A DNA stretch of 64,000 nucleotides from Thecaphora thlaspeos (lineage: Eukaryota; Basidiomycota; Ustilaginomycetes; Urocystidales; Glomosporiaceae). A program made the translations under genes and the position numbers. The stretch covers positions 1,178,001 to 1,242,000 of the forward strand of contig UWYS01000001.1 of assembly GCA_900291925.1 (NCBI GenBank). Reading direction: 5' to 3'. Shown here in pieces: positions 42,185-54,482 of the stretch (within the stretch, counting starts at the first letter, position 1; each line of letters begins with the position of its first letter). The notes under the pieces were generated by a model, which saw only the letters and a program-made list of their open reading frames with translations, ran no database searches and was not told the DNA's origin.

Positions 42185-43203
42185 CGTCGGTCGTCGTTGT
42201 CGAAGCAGGACGACCGCTGCGCTGCGTGTCGAGGCAGAGGAAGGGAGGAGGCCGACAAGGTGTGGCGAGGCAGGGAGGATGGAGCAAGGGAGGGGCAGGC
42301 CAGAGAAAGACGCCGCCGTGTGCGTGTGCGTGTGATGGTTTAGAAGCAAGGCGGAAGGGCCGACAAGCGCCCAAGGGCGGCGCTTGCCGGCCCTTCCGCT
42401 CGAATTTCCTTTCGCCTTGGCCGCCGAGGTGTGCACGTGTGGAGCCAAAGCGGAAGTAGCATCAGGCAACGTGCCCTTCCCGCAACGGACCCTTCCGGCA
42501 ACGGACCCTTCCGGCAACGGACCCTCGTCCGAGACCAACCACCGATCACCACGACGAACCTCGCTCTCCCCCGCCTCAATTGCCTTTGACACCGCACATG
42601 CCAGGCCATGTCCACCCCGTCTCTGATCCCTGCCCATCCCGCCACTCCGGATGGTTCGAGTGACTTGCTTGACACAGAGTGAACGTGGACTTGCTGCTAA
42701 ACCCTGACCCCTTTCTCTAGCTCTCCCCGACACCTCCCCTCTGCGCTCACCGACAAGCTCAACCAGTCATCCACCTTGCTGCTTCTCTGCTCTCCGCGGG
42801 CTCAGCGCAGAACCTCCATGCCACGCCATAGAGCACGGGTCCTCGCTTGTCGACCCTGAGCCTAGAGCGTGCATGCATCACACCTATTGCTGCTAATACC
42901 CCAGGACCGCCTCGCCCTTTTGTTGCAGCCGTGCCCGACGCCACTCTACTTCCTGCCTTGTTGACCCTTGAGGCCCCGCAGTGGCGGTTCCATATGTATC
43001 AACATCCTGATGAGCCATGGTGACACACTTGTCCTCCCTTCTCGCCACCGTTTCCTTTCCAGCAACAGCAGCCACAGCCTTGCCCCCACCCACGACATTG
43101 CGCCACTCTAGGTCACCATCACCATAACAACGAACATCTATCAGCAGCTCTACGCGCGACATCAAGACACATCGCAATCGGTTCCAACCAACGTTCCCAA
43201 GCC
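42185..43203. promoter_or_regulatory. Divergent intergenic region, ELP6 and GT4 gene, with a tandem repeat
   Basis: 1.0 kb. It holds three head-to-tail copies of a 16-bp unit (CCTTCCGGCAACGGAC) at 42475-42522, the first with one mismatch. Open frames that extend the ELP6 frame upstream (to 42733) have no conserved start. A CACC/CAT-rich leader precedes the GT4 ATG. Confidence 0.55.
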
Positions 43204-45572
43204 ATGGCAGCCGTTGCATCACAACCCATCCGGTTGGCGGCCGACGAAAAGAGGAAAAAGCTACGCGTGGCCGTCATCACGGGTGAGGCACCTGCCGGGG
43301 CCGAACGACTCGACGCTGCTGGGCGCAGCTACGATAGTAAGAGCTAATCACTGCCAACCTGCTCGCCACTCGCCCCCGCATGCGCAACAGAGAACTTTCT
43401 CCCAAAGGTCGACGGCGTCACCAGGACGCTGGCCCGGCTGCTCGAGCACCTCAACGCCGAGGGACATGAGGCCATGGTCCTAGGTCCGGAGACGGGGCTG
43501 GTGAGTGGTGAACCTTATGAACATCATCCCGCCCTCAGCCTTCCTCACCAGCCACTACTCTTCAATCCTTTTACCCGCGATGCAGACCTCATACGCGGGC
43601 CACCCGGTCGTCGGCACCTTTGGCGTCCCACTGATCGTCTACCCAGGCCTCAAGCTCAACTTCATGCGTCCCAGATTCATCCGCAGGCTGCAGCAGTTCA
43701 AGCCGAATCTCATCCACTTCGTCGATCCGATCTGGCTCGGCGCACAGATGCTGCCAGTCGTTTAAAAGTGGCTGCCAGAGGTGCCGTGCGTATCCTCGTA
43801 CCACACCAATCTCCCCACCTACGCAACGCTCTTCGGCGTCCCGTGGCTCAAGAGCACAATGTGGCGCCTCACGCGCAGCCTCCACGACCGCTGCGAGATG
43901 GTCTTTTGCCCAAGCGAGAGCACTCGAAGGATGCTTTACAGCAAGGGCTTCTCTAACGTAGAGATCTGAAGTCGCGGCGTCGACACCGAGCTATTTAATG
44001 TGAGTGGACGGCGTCCTGTTTGACATCTCGAGAGTGCTGAAGGGAGGCGCTGACTCTGCATTCCGCCCCGTTCTTTTGCCCATTAATCAGCCACAAGCGA
44101 GGGACGAGAACCTCCGCGAGAGCTGGGGCTGCACGCCCAAGCCCGTCGCGCTGACGCAGCCGCTGAGCCCGAGCGTATCAGCAGCAGACCTGGCGGCCAA
44201 CTACCCTTACGAGGAGGCTGCGCTGGCCCAGTTCGCAAGCAAGCTCGGCGTCACAGTCGTTCGCCCGCGAGGCGTTCAGCGAGGCGCGTCGCCGTCCGCT
44301 GCGTCAGGTGGGTCTTGCCGCGCCTCGTTGTTGGTGGAGGAGGACAGCTTCATCCGGACCCCTCCCACTGGCTCTACAGGATCACCCGAGCTGAGCCCGC
44401 CGCCGAGCTACGACAGCCTCGCGGGCATCCCCGACCTCCCTTCCGCCGGCTTCTCCCTGCCGCCGGCCATGGCATCGAGCTCGTTGAGCGCTTCTCCGGC
44501 CGCCGGACGCATCGAGGTCGAGCCCAAGGACAGCAAGACGGTCATCCTCTACGTCGGACGCATCAGCTGGGAAAAGAACCTCCGCCTGCTGATCGAGGCC
44601 TTTCGCCTGCTTCCCGCCGGCGTTCGAGCCAAGGCCAGGCTCGTCTTTGTCGGCGACGGTCCGGCGCGCGGCGACCTGACGCGGCTCTGCCAGAAGCTCG
44701 GGCTGGACGCTTCGTCCATGGGCCACCAGAAGGGCAAGCGGCTGGTAGCAATGTATGCGAGCGCTAGCGTCTTTGCGTTCCCGTCGTTCACCGAGACGTT
44801 CGGTCAGGTGGTGTTGGAGGCGCTCGCCTCCGGTCTGCCGGTCGTCGGCATGCACGCAGAAGGCACCAGCGATCTGGTTTGTCACGGGAAGACGGGACTG
44901 CTGCTCGACGTTAACGCCGTCGCGAAAGGATCGACGTCGGGCGCTGCTGATAGCCGACCGCCGACGCCCGGTGCGCAGACGCTCTCGCCGCTGAGCTCAT
45001 CCGCGTCGGCCGTGGCGATCAGCGAGTTTGCTACGGCCGCCTCGTCGGCCGCCTCGATGATCCGACCGTCGCTTACGGACCGTTCCAGTTTCAAGCAGGC
45101 CTCGAGCCGATCCCTTCCCACCCCTGCTAGCGCCAGCGATGCAACCCGAAAGACGTCGTCGAAGCAGATCGCGGGCGAACCGATGGTCAACGGTCTCTCC
45201 ACGCCGATCCCGAGCGTAGTCGACTTTGCCGCTGCGATGGCGCCGCACAGCGCGTGGTTCTCGCAGTGCTCCAAGTCGTACAGCATGCTCCTGGAACGAC
45301 TGATACTCGACCGGCAGGCGCGCGCGGTCATGGGACAGCGCGCAGTCAAGTACGCCTCGCAGAAGATGTGTTGGGACGCGATGGACGCTCCCGTCCGCGG
45401 CTACGAAGCCGTCGTCGCCCGCTGCGGGCGCGATAATCTCGACGCCGACGAGCTCGAGGCGTGGCGGGCGCGACAGAGGAGACATGCCCCCTTGACGGGC
45501 CCGCTGGTCAAGCTGCTTGTCGTCCTATACGTCCTGATGACTGCCTGGCTGCTACACAAGCTGCTGCTCTGA
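43204..45572 (+). pseudogene. GT4-family glycosyltransferase with two in-frame stop codons
   Basis: Exons 43204-43282, 43391-43500, 43586-43999 and 44091-45572, with canonical sites and matched phases, would give 694 residues. It resembles SQD2/MgtA-like retaining transferases: GENFLPKVDGVTRTLARLLE (acceptor side), VSSYHTNLPTYATLFGVPWL, ILYVGRISWEKNLRLLIEAF (donor side), RLVFVGDGPARG, and the E-x7-E motif ETFGQVVLE. The C-terminus has a tail helix (LVKLLVVLYVLMTAWLLHKL), so a membrane anchor is likely. Two stops interrupt exon 3: TAA at 43763-43765 (between VV and KWLPE) and TGA at 43967-43969 (between NVEI and SRGVD). Relatives suggest Gln or similar and Trp there; both would be C-to-T/G-to-A changes. 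The rest is intact. Recent pseudogene, sequence error or readthrough are all open. Confidence 0.8.
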
Positions 45573-45988
45573 GAGCGAGCGAGCGAGCGAGCGATTCTAC
45601 CATTTCCTTTGACGACTTCACGACCCCTGATCTGAACGTACCCCTTGTCACTCATCTCTCTGCTTCGTCTGATTCGGCCTAATCTAGTCTGTTGCTCGTG
45701 ATGCAGTAGAGTATGAGAAGACTCGGTGCAATGTCTGCCAGAGTGGCCAAATGATCCTTGCGTGATATTTGTCGGCAATTTCTGCCTGGAATTCCCTGGC
45801 GGGGCAGGCTGGCGAGCGGGCTGGCCGCGTGTGGAGTTTCTGCGCACGGACCCTTAAGCCGGCCGGCGCCCGACCGTTCAGTGCGGCCCTCGACCCATTG
45901 CCTCGCCCAAGCTCTCCTTTTGACCACACGCAGCCCCTCTATGCCCCGGCTTGTCCACGCCCAATCTCCCACCGAGTTCCATCGTAGC
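45573..45988. other. Intergenic with GAGC microsatellite
   Basis: Between the GT4 gene and SPT3 (tandem). A GAGC/GCGA tetranucleotide repeat sits at about 45574-45592, right after the GT4 stop. An ATG at 45941 is in frame with SPT3 and could extend it by 16 residues. Confidence 0.5.
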
Positions 45989-47554
45989 ATGACCTCAAAA
46001 GCATCCGCCACGGCGACAGCTGCCGCCCAGGCACACACCGATTTCGAAGCTCACGACGCTAAGCTCGTCCTAGACTACAAGTACCAGGTCGAGATTTCAC
46101 AGATGGTGAGAGACGTCGACTAGCAACCGCCTACACTACTGGACCTACGCAGCTCAAAAAAACATCCTCCAACTGTTCCTTGCGACAGATGTTCGTCTTT
46201 GGAGATATCACGGATCCGCATCCGGACGTGACGAAGCTGATCGAAGACATTGTCCGTAACCAGACGATCGAAATGGTGTGTACGCTCGCGCTCCCTCTGT
46301 CTTCCCCCCGTCCTGAAAGCGGTGGCGGATGACACGTTGACCTCGTCGTTCCTTCCTCACGACGCACCACCAGATCATCCAATCCCGTCGACTGGCCCAA
46401 AGACGCGGCTCGAAATACCTCTCTTCCGAAGACCTCATCTTCCTCATTCGCTACGATCGCGCCAAGATCAACCGTCTACGCACCTACCTCTCCTGGAAAG
46501 ATGTGCGAAAGAACGCCAAAGACAGCGGCGACGGTGCCGCGGGTGGCGGAGGAGGTGCGGGAGGCGACGTGGACGGGCTGGCAGACGACGCCGCCATCGA
46601 AAATCCCGTCAAGGCAACGATGAAGAAGATCAGGCTACCCTGGGACTTTGGGAGCGCCTTTTCTGACTTTTTGAGACCGGTCAACGGAACGGAGGAGGAA
46701 GAGGAGGATGAGGATGATATCGAGGCGCATGAGGATAGCATGCAGCGGCTGAGGGTGAGTCTCGAGGCGATGAAAGCATGGAGGGACGGGTCATCGAGAT
46801 GCAGAGCTGACGGGTCTCTGACAACTTCCAAACAATCGCAACGATTCAGGACGCCGACGAAGCAACACGACGGATGACGAGGGAGGAATATGTTCACTAC
46901 TCTGAATGTCGACAGGCTTCCTTCACCTTCCGACGAGGTACGTCCCTGCTGTTCCCCCTTCTCCCTTGATTCTCCTCACTCTCGACACTCAATTGATATC
47001 GTGTCCCCCATTCCCACCGCTCGTCAGGTAAACGTTTCCGCGAATTCATCAACGCCGGCGCCTACCTCGACGTGAAGCCAAACGACGACATCATTGACAT
47101 CCTCGGCTTCCTTGCATTTGAGGTGGTACGCGAACTTGTCCTTGCCGCTCTATCAATCAAGAAGGGCTTGGAGGAACAAGAACGAACTCGAAACCGTCCT
47201 TGGCCCGCCACCGAGACCGAGATTTCTTGCCCCGACGTCGATGCAAAGAGACAAACCCCATGCGACGCAACAGATGAAGGAGAAACAGCGTCGAAACGAA
47301 GAAAGACCGTCGACGAAGCTACAGACCAACAGGCAAAAGCTGGAGCAGGAGGGGGCCCCCAGGTCGAGAAGGATCAAGAACCAGAATGGTGTGGACTCTT
47401 TACGCTGAAACCGACGATTGAGAAACCTCTGAAGCCTGCGCATATTCATGAGGCATTCGCAAGGTTGCAGAGGGGTAGAGCGGCCCTCGCTGGCGGTATG
47501 AGGGGAGCAGGTGGAACGGGTGGCTTAAGAAGAACGAGAGTGTTTGTCATCTAG
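45989..47554 (+). CDS. SPT3: SAGA complex subunit SPT3
   Basis: Five exons, 45989-46105, 46189-46275, 46374-46754, 46850-46937 and 47028-47554, give 399 residues. Spt3 is the SAGA subunit with two histone folds that hands TBP to promoters. Matching segments: YKYQVEISQM, MFVFGDITDPHPDVTKLIED, IIQSRRLAQRRGSKYLSSED, LIFLIRYDRAKINRLRTYLS then WKDVRK, and the second fold SECRQASFTFRR, GKRFREFINAGAYLDVKPND, DIIDILGFLAFEVV. The C-terminus ends in PLKPAHIHEAFARLQ. Insertions unlike yeast Spt3 are a Gly-rich loop (AAGGGGGAGGD) and an acidic stretch (EEEEEDEDDIE) between the folds, and a charged linker before the last helix. An in-frame upstream ATG exists at 45941. Confidence 0.9.
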
Positions 47555-48033
47555 ATACCTGGGCTCGCAATCCGCGCAAGCTCCCCATGCAAATTGCCAG
47601 AGTTTACGATTATAGCTGCGCAAATAAAGATAAGGCAAGAGGACGCCCAGGATAGATTAGAGAATGGGGATCGAGAAATCACGCGGCGCATGGAGAAAGA
47701 GTAATGAGATAGTGTGAGATGGTTAGTGCGACATAGGGCTGGGATGTGCGGCGGTTGCATCAAGTCGAGATGAGAGGTGAGGGTAAATACCAGAATACGA
47801 TGACCAAGAACGAGCAAAGATGGAGCAAGAGGATGGAAACGTTGGGGCTAGCTGCGCTAAAAGCAAGCACGGAGGGGTTACGAGCCGTGCCAGACGGGTG
47901 GCGGACGAGAGGGGCGAGCGAGGGGCGGGGCGTCGTGTATTGCGGACAACAAAGAGGGGAGAATAGGGTAACGACCATCAGTGTGTGGAAAACCTGAAAC
48001 ACAAGAGCGTCACTGCCGCTGCTGTTGCTGTTG
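47555..48033. other. Convergent 3' intergenic region, SPT3 and transcription factor
   Basis: Between the two stops. No recognisable gene, repeat or RNA. Confidence 0.5.
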
Positions 48034-51000
48034 TTACGCCTGCTGCTGCTGCTGCTGCTGCAGGTCCTGCCTCTGCAACAGGGCAAAGTACTCGTCGTTC
48101 ATGCTCCACAGGTCCTGCTTCTGGAGCATCTCAAATGCAAAGTTGGCAATCGACGAGCTGTCAGCCGCATCGTAGGCCGAAAGAGTAGCGTCGGCGCCTC
48201 TCGTCTGTCCCTGCCCTTGCTGTTCGGCGGCGCCGGGGTATTGGAAGAAGGCACGAGGGTCGGGAAAGTCGCCGTTGAGGTTGTCGGGGAGGTATGGCGA
48301 GTAGTTCTTCTGCGTCAGGAAGGCGGGACCCTGTAGGCCGGGCACGCTCGAGGACATGCCGCCGTCGTGGTCGAGGATCGACGGTGTCGCGCCTGCAAAA
48401 TCGCTCGGGTCAGCTCCGCCGCCGCCGTTGCTGCCGCCACCGAAGTCAAGCGTGGAGCCTGAGAAGTCTTCTGGTCCCACCATTGATCTGCCTCCCTGCC
48501 TACCGCCGCCGCCGACAACACCACCAGACGCTAATGAAAAGCCGAGCGGAACCGTCATCCCGTATGACCCACGCTGAGCACCCGTGGAGCCCGGTGACAT
48601 GAAGGTCGACCACGGCAGCTGAGCAGGATCGATGGAGAAGTCGTCCAAACCGCCTGCGTTCGGGCCGGTTCCGAAAGGATTGCCGGGCGTGGCGAAGCGT
48701 GAGTAGGCAGTGGGGCTGCCAGCGCCGCCGCCGTTCGGTCGTAGCGAAGGATTCTGCTGCGAAGTCGGTTTGACATCTTCCGGGCTCGGCGTATTTTGCC
48801 CCGCCGGCGATGGCTCCGCTGACGTGTTCATGCTGGTGAAGGCAAGCTGGTAGGTCGACAGGGGCAGCTGGGCGGCCGAGAAAGCCTTTGACGACCTCGC
48901 GTCCGCGGCGTCCGGGTTGTCGCCGCGGCCGTCGGCAGAGGCGACCTTGTCATGCCTACCAAACGCAGCATCATCTCTCCCGTCGGCGGCGGCGACGGCA
49001 AGAGGATCGCGCGGCGCAGAAGCGTCTCCGTTAGCCTCGCCGTGCCCGCGCTTCCTGCCCTGCTGCTGCACCTCGGTGGGGACGGGAAGCTGGCACATTG
49101 TGATGAGATTGTCGAGGATGTCGGCAAACCTGCCGCAGACCCTCCACTGGCCCTCCATGTTGCGCAGCACCTCGACGCATCGACGCAGGTCGTTCATCGC
49201 CGACGACGACATCCGTCCGCCGCTAATCTTGGCGCCGCGGACGACGAGTAGAAGGATCGTGCCGGCCGTGACGGTGCGTCCGACAACTTGGTAGCCGGCG
49301 ACTACGTCGAGACCGCGGTACTTGAGGTGGTCGACGATGTGGCTAATGCTTCGGGCGGCGTTGGTGCAGATGGCGAGCGAGGGGAAGTTGAGCGACGACT
49401 TGGACTTGTCGCCAAAGATGAATGGGCGGTGGACGAGAATCTGTCAGGGAAGGTTAGGAGAGGCAACGGGTGTAAGCGGCACAAAGGATGTTTCAGTTGT
49501 CAGCTTGCTTATCGGCGTCGTCCAATCACCGGCCAGGCTCACCTGGCAGTTGTAGTACTTGGTGTACAGCATGGATGATTGGATCAGCCACTCATCATTG
49601 TCGAGGTCGGGACCGTAGCGAAGGTGCTCGGGGACCGTCTCGAGCCAATTGTTGAGCGCCGAGTCGACCTCCGCGACAATATGCTGGTCCCATTCCTTGC
49701 CTATGAAGCCGTAGCGCGACTTGGTGGCCGGGATGGCGTAGACGGAGCGCAGCGTCCGGCCAATGATCTCGTCGAGGCGAAGGCCGCTAACGAAGGCGCT
49801 GATATGGGCCGGCTTGCCAGCCGGCTGGGTGGGGACCGAGCCGTCGGCCTCTGCGGCATAGATGTACTCGTCGTCAATCCCGACAGGCAGCTCGACGTCG
49901 ATGTCGTCGTCGTGGAGCATCACTGGACGGCCCAAGAGCGAGCTCATCTCGCGGTCCCAGCCGTAGCAGATCCAAAACAGGCGTCTTGTCGTCTCGGCCT
50001 CGAGACGCGACAGGCCGAGCAGCTTCGGCGTCATCTGTCGGTGGAGGCCGTAGTCCTGCAGCTGGCGGATCGTCACGCCGAGCAAGGTCCAGCTCGCCGT
50101 GGTGGGGAAGTCGTAGCTGAGCAAGTACATGTTGCAGAGCACCAGCAGCTGCAGCTCGCGGATCGGCGCCCGGACGAGGGTTTGCTTGCCGAGATTCGTC
50201 TTGAAGTACGACCAGTACTTGAGCCCGCGCGTGAAGGGCTGGTCGGGATGGCTTTGGGTCCTCGGATCGCACAGGTGCAGGCTGGCCACCATGAACACGG
50301 CAAGCGCGACGCGACACCACTCAAAGTCCTCGCGCAGCTCGGGCCGCGAGGTGTACTCGTGGCGAAACTGGGCCTCGTTGACGATAGGAAAGTGGCGGTT
50401 GACGCGCTCAAAGTAAGTGTCAATCAGCGCATCGGCCAGGTCTGGCTCTGGCCACAGCTCATTGATCCCCGAAGATGTTGGGGTTTTGTCGAAAAACCCG
50501 CTCGGATACTGCCAGTACGAGCTGCGGCCGGTGTCGAAGGGACGCGTGGCCGCATCATCCGGCGCGGAAAAGACTTTGTCGAGCATGGGAATGACGTGGA
50601 TGTTGCTCGCCTTGCCCAAGAAACGGTGAACCGTAGGACCTTCGAAATATTGATTCTGCCTGCGGAAGAACGTTGCCACGGTGCCCCCGTCCAAGCCCCG
50701 CTTGCCGAAGTGCGGACGCTCCTGGAGCTGGGTGGTGCTGTCGCTGTTGCTGATGCCGACCTGCTCCAGCGCCGTCTCGAGGAAGCCGAGGTCGTCTTCG
50801 TCGTCTTCGTCGGTCCAGGCTTCGCCGGCCGCCTCGTCGGCCCCGCTCCTGGCCTTCTTATGCGACGTCTTCATGAACTGAAACATAGCGCAATTCTCTG
50901 ATGCGGAGCGCTGCGGCGGCGAGTGCGGCGAGTGTGGCGAGTGCGGCGAGTGGTGCGTCTCAAGCGAGGTCTGCAGCAGGCTCGAGTTGGGATCGCCGCT

Positions 51001-51817
51001 GTCCGGCTCGAGCGAGGCGTCGTCGCCATCGCCTTTTTCGTCGGGCCTCCGCACCGGCTTGCCGATCCGGTCGGTGAAGTCCACGCCCGGCGCCAGTTGC
51101 GACAAGAGCTTCTCCATCCGCAGTAACCTCGCCTCTATCGCCTCAACATAACTATGAGGAAGAAGCAGCGCAGACGTGAGAAATCGTCGAAAGCGAGGGT
51201 CAGCATGGGTCGTTCCCGTTCCCGACTGGGGCAGATGGACGGAACCCGTTTCCAATTGCGAAAAGAGGCTCACCTTCTTGGGGGCGCCCTGCGTCTCGCT
51301 GCATCGATGAACGTACACTCTTGGCCGCCATTCGCGCTGTGGCCGCAACGGAGGAAGGAGCATGAGGTAGGAGGCATTGAGCACAAGTACCTGTCCATTG
51401 CACGGCTGCATAGATCTCGGACTCACCAGTTCGAGCAGGCTCCCTTTTCGGGCTGTAGACCGTCGCAGCGTATCTTCTTCTTTCTGCATGTCTGCCCGCG
51501 GTCGAAGAGAAAGAGAAAGAGGTGACGAAGGGAAACAAAGCAGAGGTGAGTCCGGCGTTGCCAGGCAGACGATTGCAACCTATAGCAGTCGGAATTCTCG
51601 AGCATCCCGCATCGCAGCACTCTTCGAGAAAGGGACTCACATCGCAGGCTCTCTGAACACGACGCCTTTTTCCTCCGCCTTCAGCAACGTCGTCTGGGAG
51701 GTTAGCTGCCGAGGAGTCGTCAAGGTCGAAGGGAGCCGCCTTGGACGATGACGCTAAGCTACTTGCCATTGCTACAGACGTATCGCCGTTGCTGGCCTGC
51801 CCAGCCGAGCTCTGCAT
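48034..51817 (-). CDS. Zn2Cys6 fungal-specific transcription factor
   Basis: Exons 51817-51641, 51491-51427, 51336-51274, 51151-49543 and 49440-48034 give 1106 residues. Zn2Cys6 cluster at about 57-88, built across three small exons: RACD, then TCRKKKIRCDG, then GACSNC, then NGGQEC, all six Cys present. A short coiled coil follows (YVEAIEARLLRMEKLLSQL), typical of the dimerisation element. The middle is a fungal_trans domain (FPIVNEAQFRHEY, YWSYFKTNL, ASWTLLGVTIRQLQDYGLHR, RRLFWICYGWDREMSSLLGR, VHRPFIF). The tail is Gly/Ser/Asn-rich and ends in poly-Gln. An in-frame ATG at 51904 could lengthen it. Target genes cannot be told; the neighbours are not an obvious cluster. A SPHSPHSPHSP repeat lies after the coiled coil. 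Confidence 0.9.
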
Positions 51818-54482
51818 GGCAGAGTGAGCCTGTGCTAGGTAAACACAGGCGGAAGAGGGCAATGAGCGCGGGGCTAGGACGGGCCAAAAAGACGTCGATG
51901 TCACCTAATGGGGACGTGGTTGCTGAAGTGCAGCGGACCACACGGCCAACAGGGCGGACGCCACGGGCAAGACGGCAACGGTCTCTTAGAGACTGCAGAT
52001 TCAGGCAGATGGCGTGCGGCAGTAGCACGGGACCACGGAGGCCAGATCAAGTGCACAGGACGGGCGGGCCGCGATGTTGAGCCCACTGTCGTGATCGATG
52101 TCGGGCGGCGAGGGAGCGAGTCGCTGGAGCTGAAGGTGTGTATCGATCGTGATGGTAGCAGGGGTACAATGTCGCTGCCTTTCCAGATCGATGGAGGTCG
52201 AGAGGGAGGGGGCCGGCGATGAAGGCTGAGCGGGTGGGTGTAATAAGTCCAGAGGGAGGCAGGGCAAAGATTCAACGGCTGGCAGGAGCGGAAGATGGGT
52301 GAGTGGGTGGGTGCAACGGGGGATTCGGGATTATGGAGGTTTTTGCTGTGTGAGGCGGAAGCAGCTGGTGGTGGATGATGGTGGTTGTAGGTAGAGGTGG
52401 GCGTGAAAGGGGTGCGCGTGAAAGGGGAAGGAGGAGAAGCAGAAGCAGAAGCAGAAGCAGAAGCAGAAGCAGAAGCAGAAGGAAGGAGAGTGGGAGCAAA
52501 AGCGAAGAAGGCCGGCGCGAAGAATATAGAGATGTCACCTCGCAAAGCTGCTGCGCCAGAAGGGTCAGCTGGGCTCCGTACTGGCCACCTGTAGAGGAGG
52601 ATAAGGCCGCAGCTAAGCTTAACCCGTGCGGGAACCTACACAGAGCCGAAGTGATATCTTGCTTGTCTGCGAGAAGCCTAGCCCCTCGAGGTGATCCTTC
52701 ACTGCAAAGGAAGGGCAAGGTTGACGCTGACCACAGACAGCGCTTTCACAGAAAAACAATAGAAACAGCTAAATAAAACAGAACTTTGCGCATTAGTTAG
52801 CTACGAACGATTGCAGGCCAACGAGCTCCTCCATCGTTCCATTTCGATTCCGATTCCGATGCTTGATGAATGCAAGAGGGCTCAACAACCAGACGGGTGA
52901 GGGCCGCGATGGACGCTCTCCTCCCGGCCTTTCGGCTTTCCCTCCGACGGCGAAAAAGGGAGTCAGAGACAGAGACAGAGACAGAGACAGAGGAAAAGGC
53001 AAGGTCAGCAGACATGAACGCGGCGAGGCAGAGAGGTTCGTAAAAAGAACCTCGGCTCTCCCGCCCGTGTCCGGCATCCCGACAACGGCGGGCGAGCGCA
53101 GCGTCGTTGCTCGTGTCGGCCTTAAGCACGATACTGTATGATGCCCTTTTTAGGGTCGACGCCACAGGCAGCGGCAGGCACCACCCTCTCCGACACCGCA
53201 TCGGCCCGTTCCCCGATGGGCTCAGCCAGCCATCCCCAAACCCAGAGACTAGCTACGTTGGTCTCCATCTTTGAGGAACAGAAATTAGATCGTTGCGCAG
53301 GCGATTTCGCTGTACGCTCTCCCTTCGCCCTCGCCGTGCTCCCGAGTCCCTTTCATCCACTTCTTCTCCCCGACAACATGCCGACGTGCTCTTCGGCGTT
53401 CTTCAGTGATCTTTTTCCTATGGAGCGTGGCTGCATTGAACGCGCCGAGAGTCGGCAGTGCCAACCCACCATCTAGATACTTGGGCCGCCATCAAATCGA
53501 TATATAAACAAAGTACATAACAAAAAGACGTCAGGCGCACCTCCCACCTTTGCTTTCGGTTGAACGGCCGATGATACCGTTCGTCTGAGGAAATGAGAAA
53601 TGGACGCCAAGAGTAGAGCAGAGATTGCGAAATCCTGTTGGGGTGTCTGGGTTCCGTTGCGTTGTCGGGCCCTGTACACAGTCGGACCGAAGCGCAGGCA
53701 GAGTCTGTTGTCCGCTGGTGTGGATTGCCGCCCGAGTGGACAGGGCCCTGCCTTCACCCAGTAAAGGTAGGAGGCATATGAGGTTGGGGCCGGGATCTCC
53801 GCCGGAATGGCTGAAAGCCTTTCCACAGCTTGGCAGTCTTAGGTCGTGTCGCTCTGGCCTCCTGTCCGGCGTCACGGCATTATAAAATAGGAACAATACA
53901 GTTCACAACCCGCATCAAGACACTTGGCGGTGGGGGCAAAGTTATGTCTTGGTAGACGCAGTATAATGAGGCGACAAAGGCGTGACGTGGGAACGGCTGC
54001 GCAGCGGTGGCGGCGCAGCCACCAGCCGTGATAATTACTGCTCTTGGACTGCTTCGTCTTGGCTCAGAACTGACGATTAGACGCTCCTTCCTCTGGCGCA
54101 ACATACGTACAGAAGCGGCCACGTAGGGCAAGGTTGGGACACTGTCACAGACCGCTAGCTCGCTTCCATAGCCGCGCTGCCACAGCAAGAAGCCTGAAGC
54201 AACTCTGGGTTCATGGGTAAAGCACTCTCCACACTTTGACCTCTCACCACACGTGCGTACAGTAATGGCGACCCACATTCCGAGCGTGTAAGTACTCGCT
54301 TCGGTCTGCTCGATCCTTCACCGCCGCAGGCACAGATCTAGAGAAGGCCAGTCATCGTTAGCATGAGAAAGGATGCTTATCTTTTCGGAAAGGCGTGCTG
54401 CTGTACAGATATGTACCTCCTCCCACAAATCTCAAACCATCTCCTGGCCGAGTCCTATCGGACCGTGGATCTGAACCCCCAC
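51818..54482. other. Long non-coding stretch upstream of the transcription factor, with simple repeats
   Basis: 2.7 kb without a supported gene, the largest in the window. It contains an AGAAGC hexamer repeat (about 52435-52481, eight copies) and an AGAGAC repeat (about 52964-52992). A short hairpin GGTGGC...GCCACC lies near 54006-54023. Part must be the regulator's promoter and leader, which is a long one for this genome. The remaining part is 3' of AIFM3. ORFs of up to 214 codons are present without domains. Confidence 0.5.

Noticed and set aside
42475..42522. Possible CRISPR-like array
   Set aside because: Three head-to-tail 16-bp copies without spacers; it is a minisatellite in a eukaryotic promoter region.
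42185..42733. In-frame upstream extension of ELP6
   Set aside because: Contains the tandem repeat on the opposite strand and no conserved residues; MPNLDSLLSFP fits an Elp6 start.
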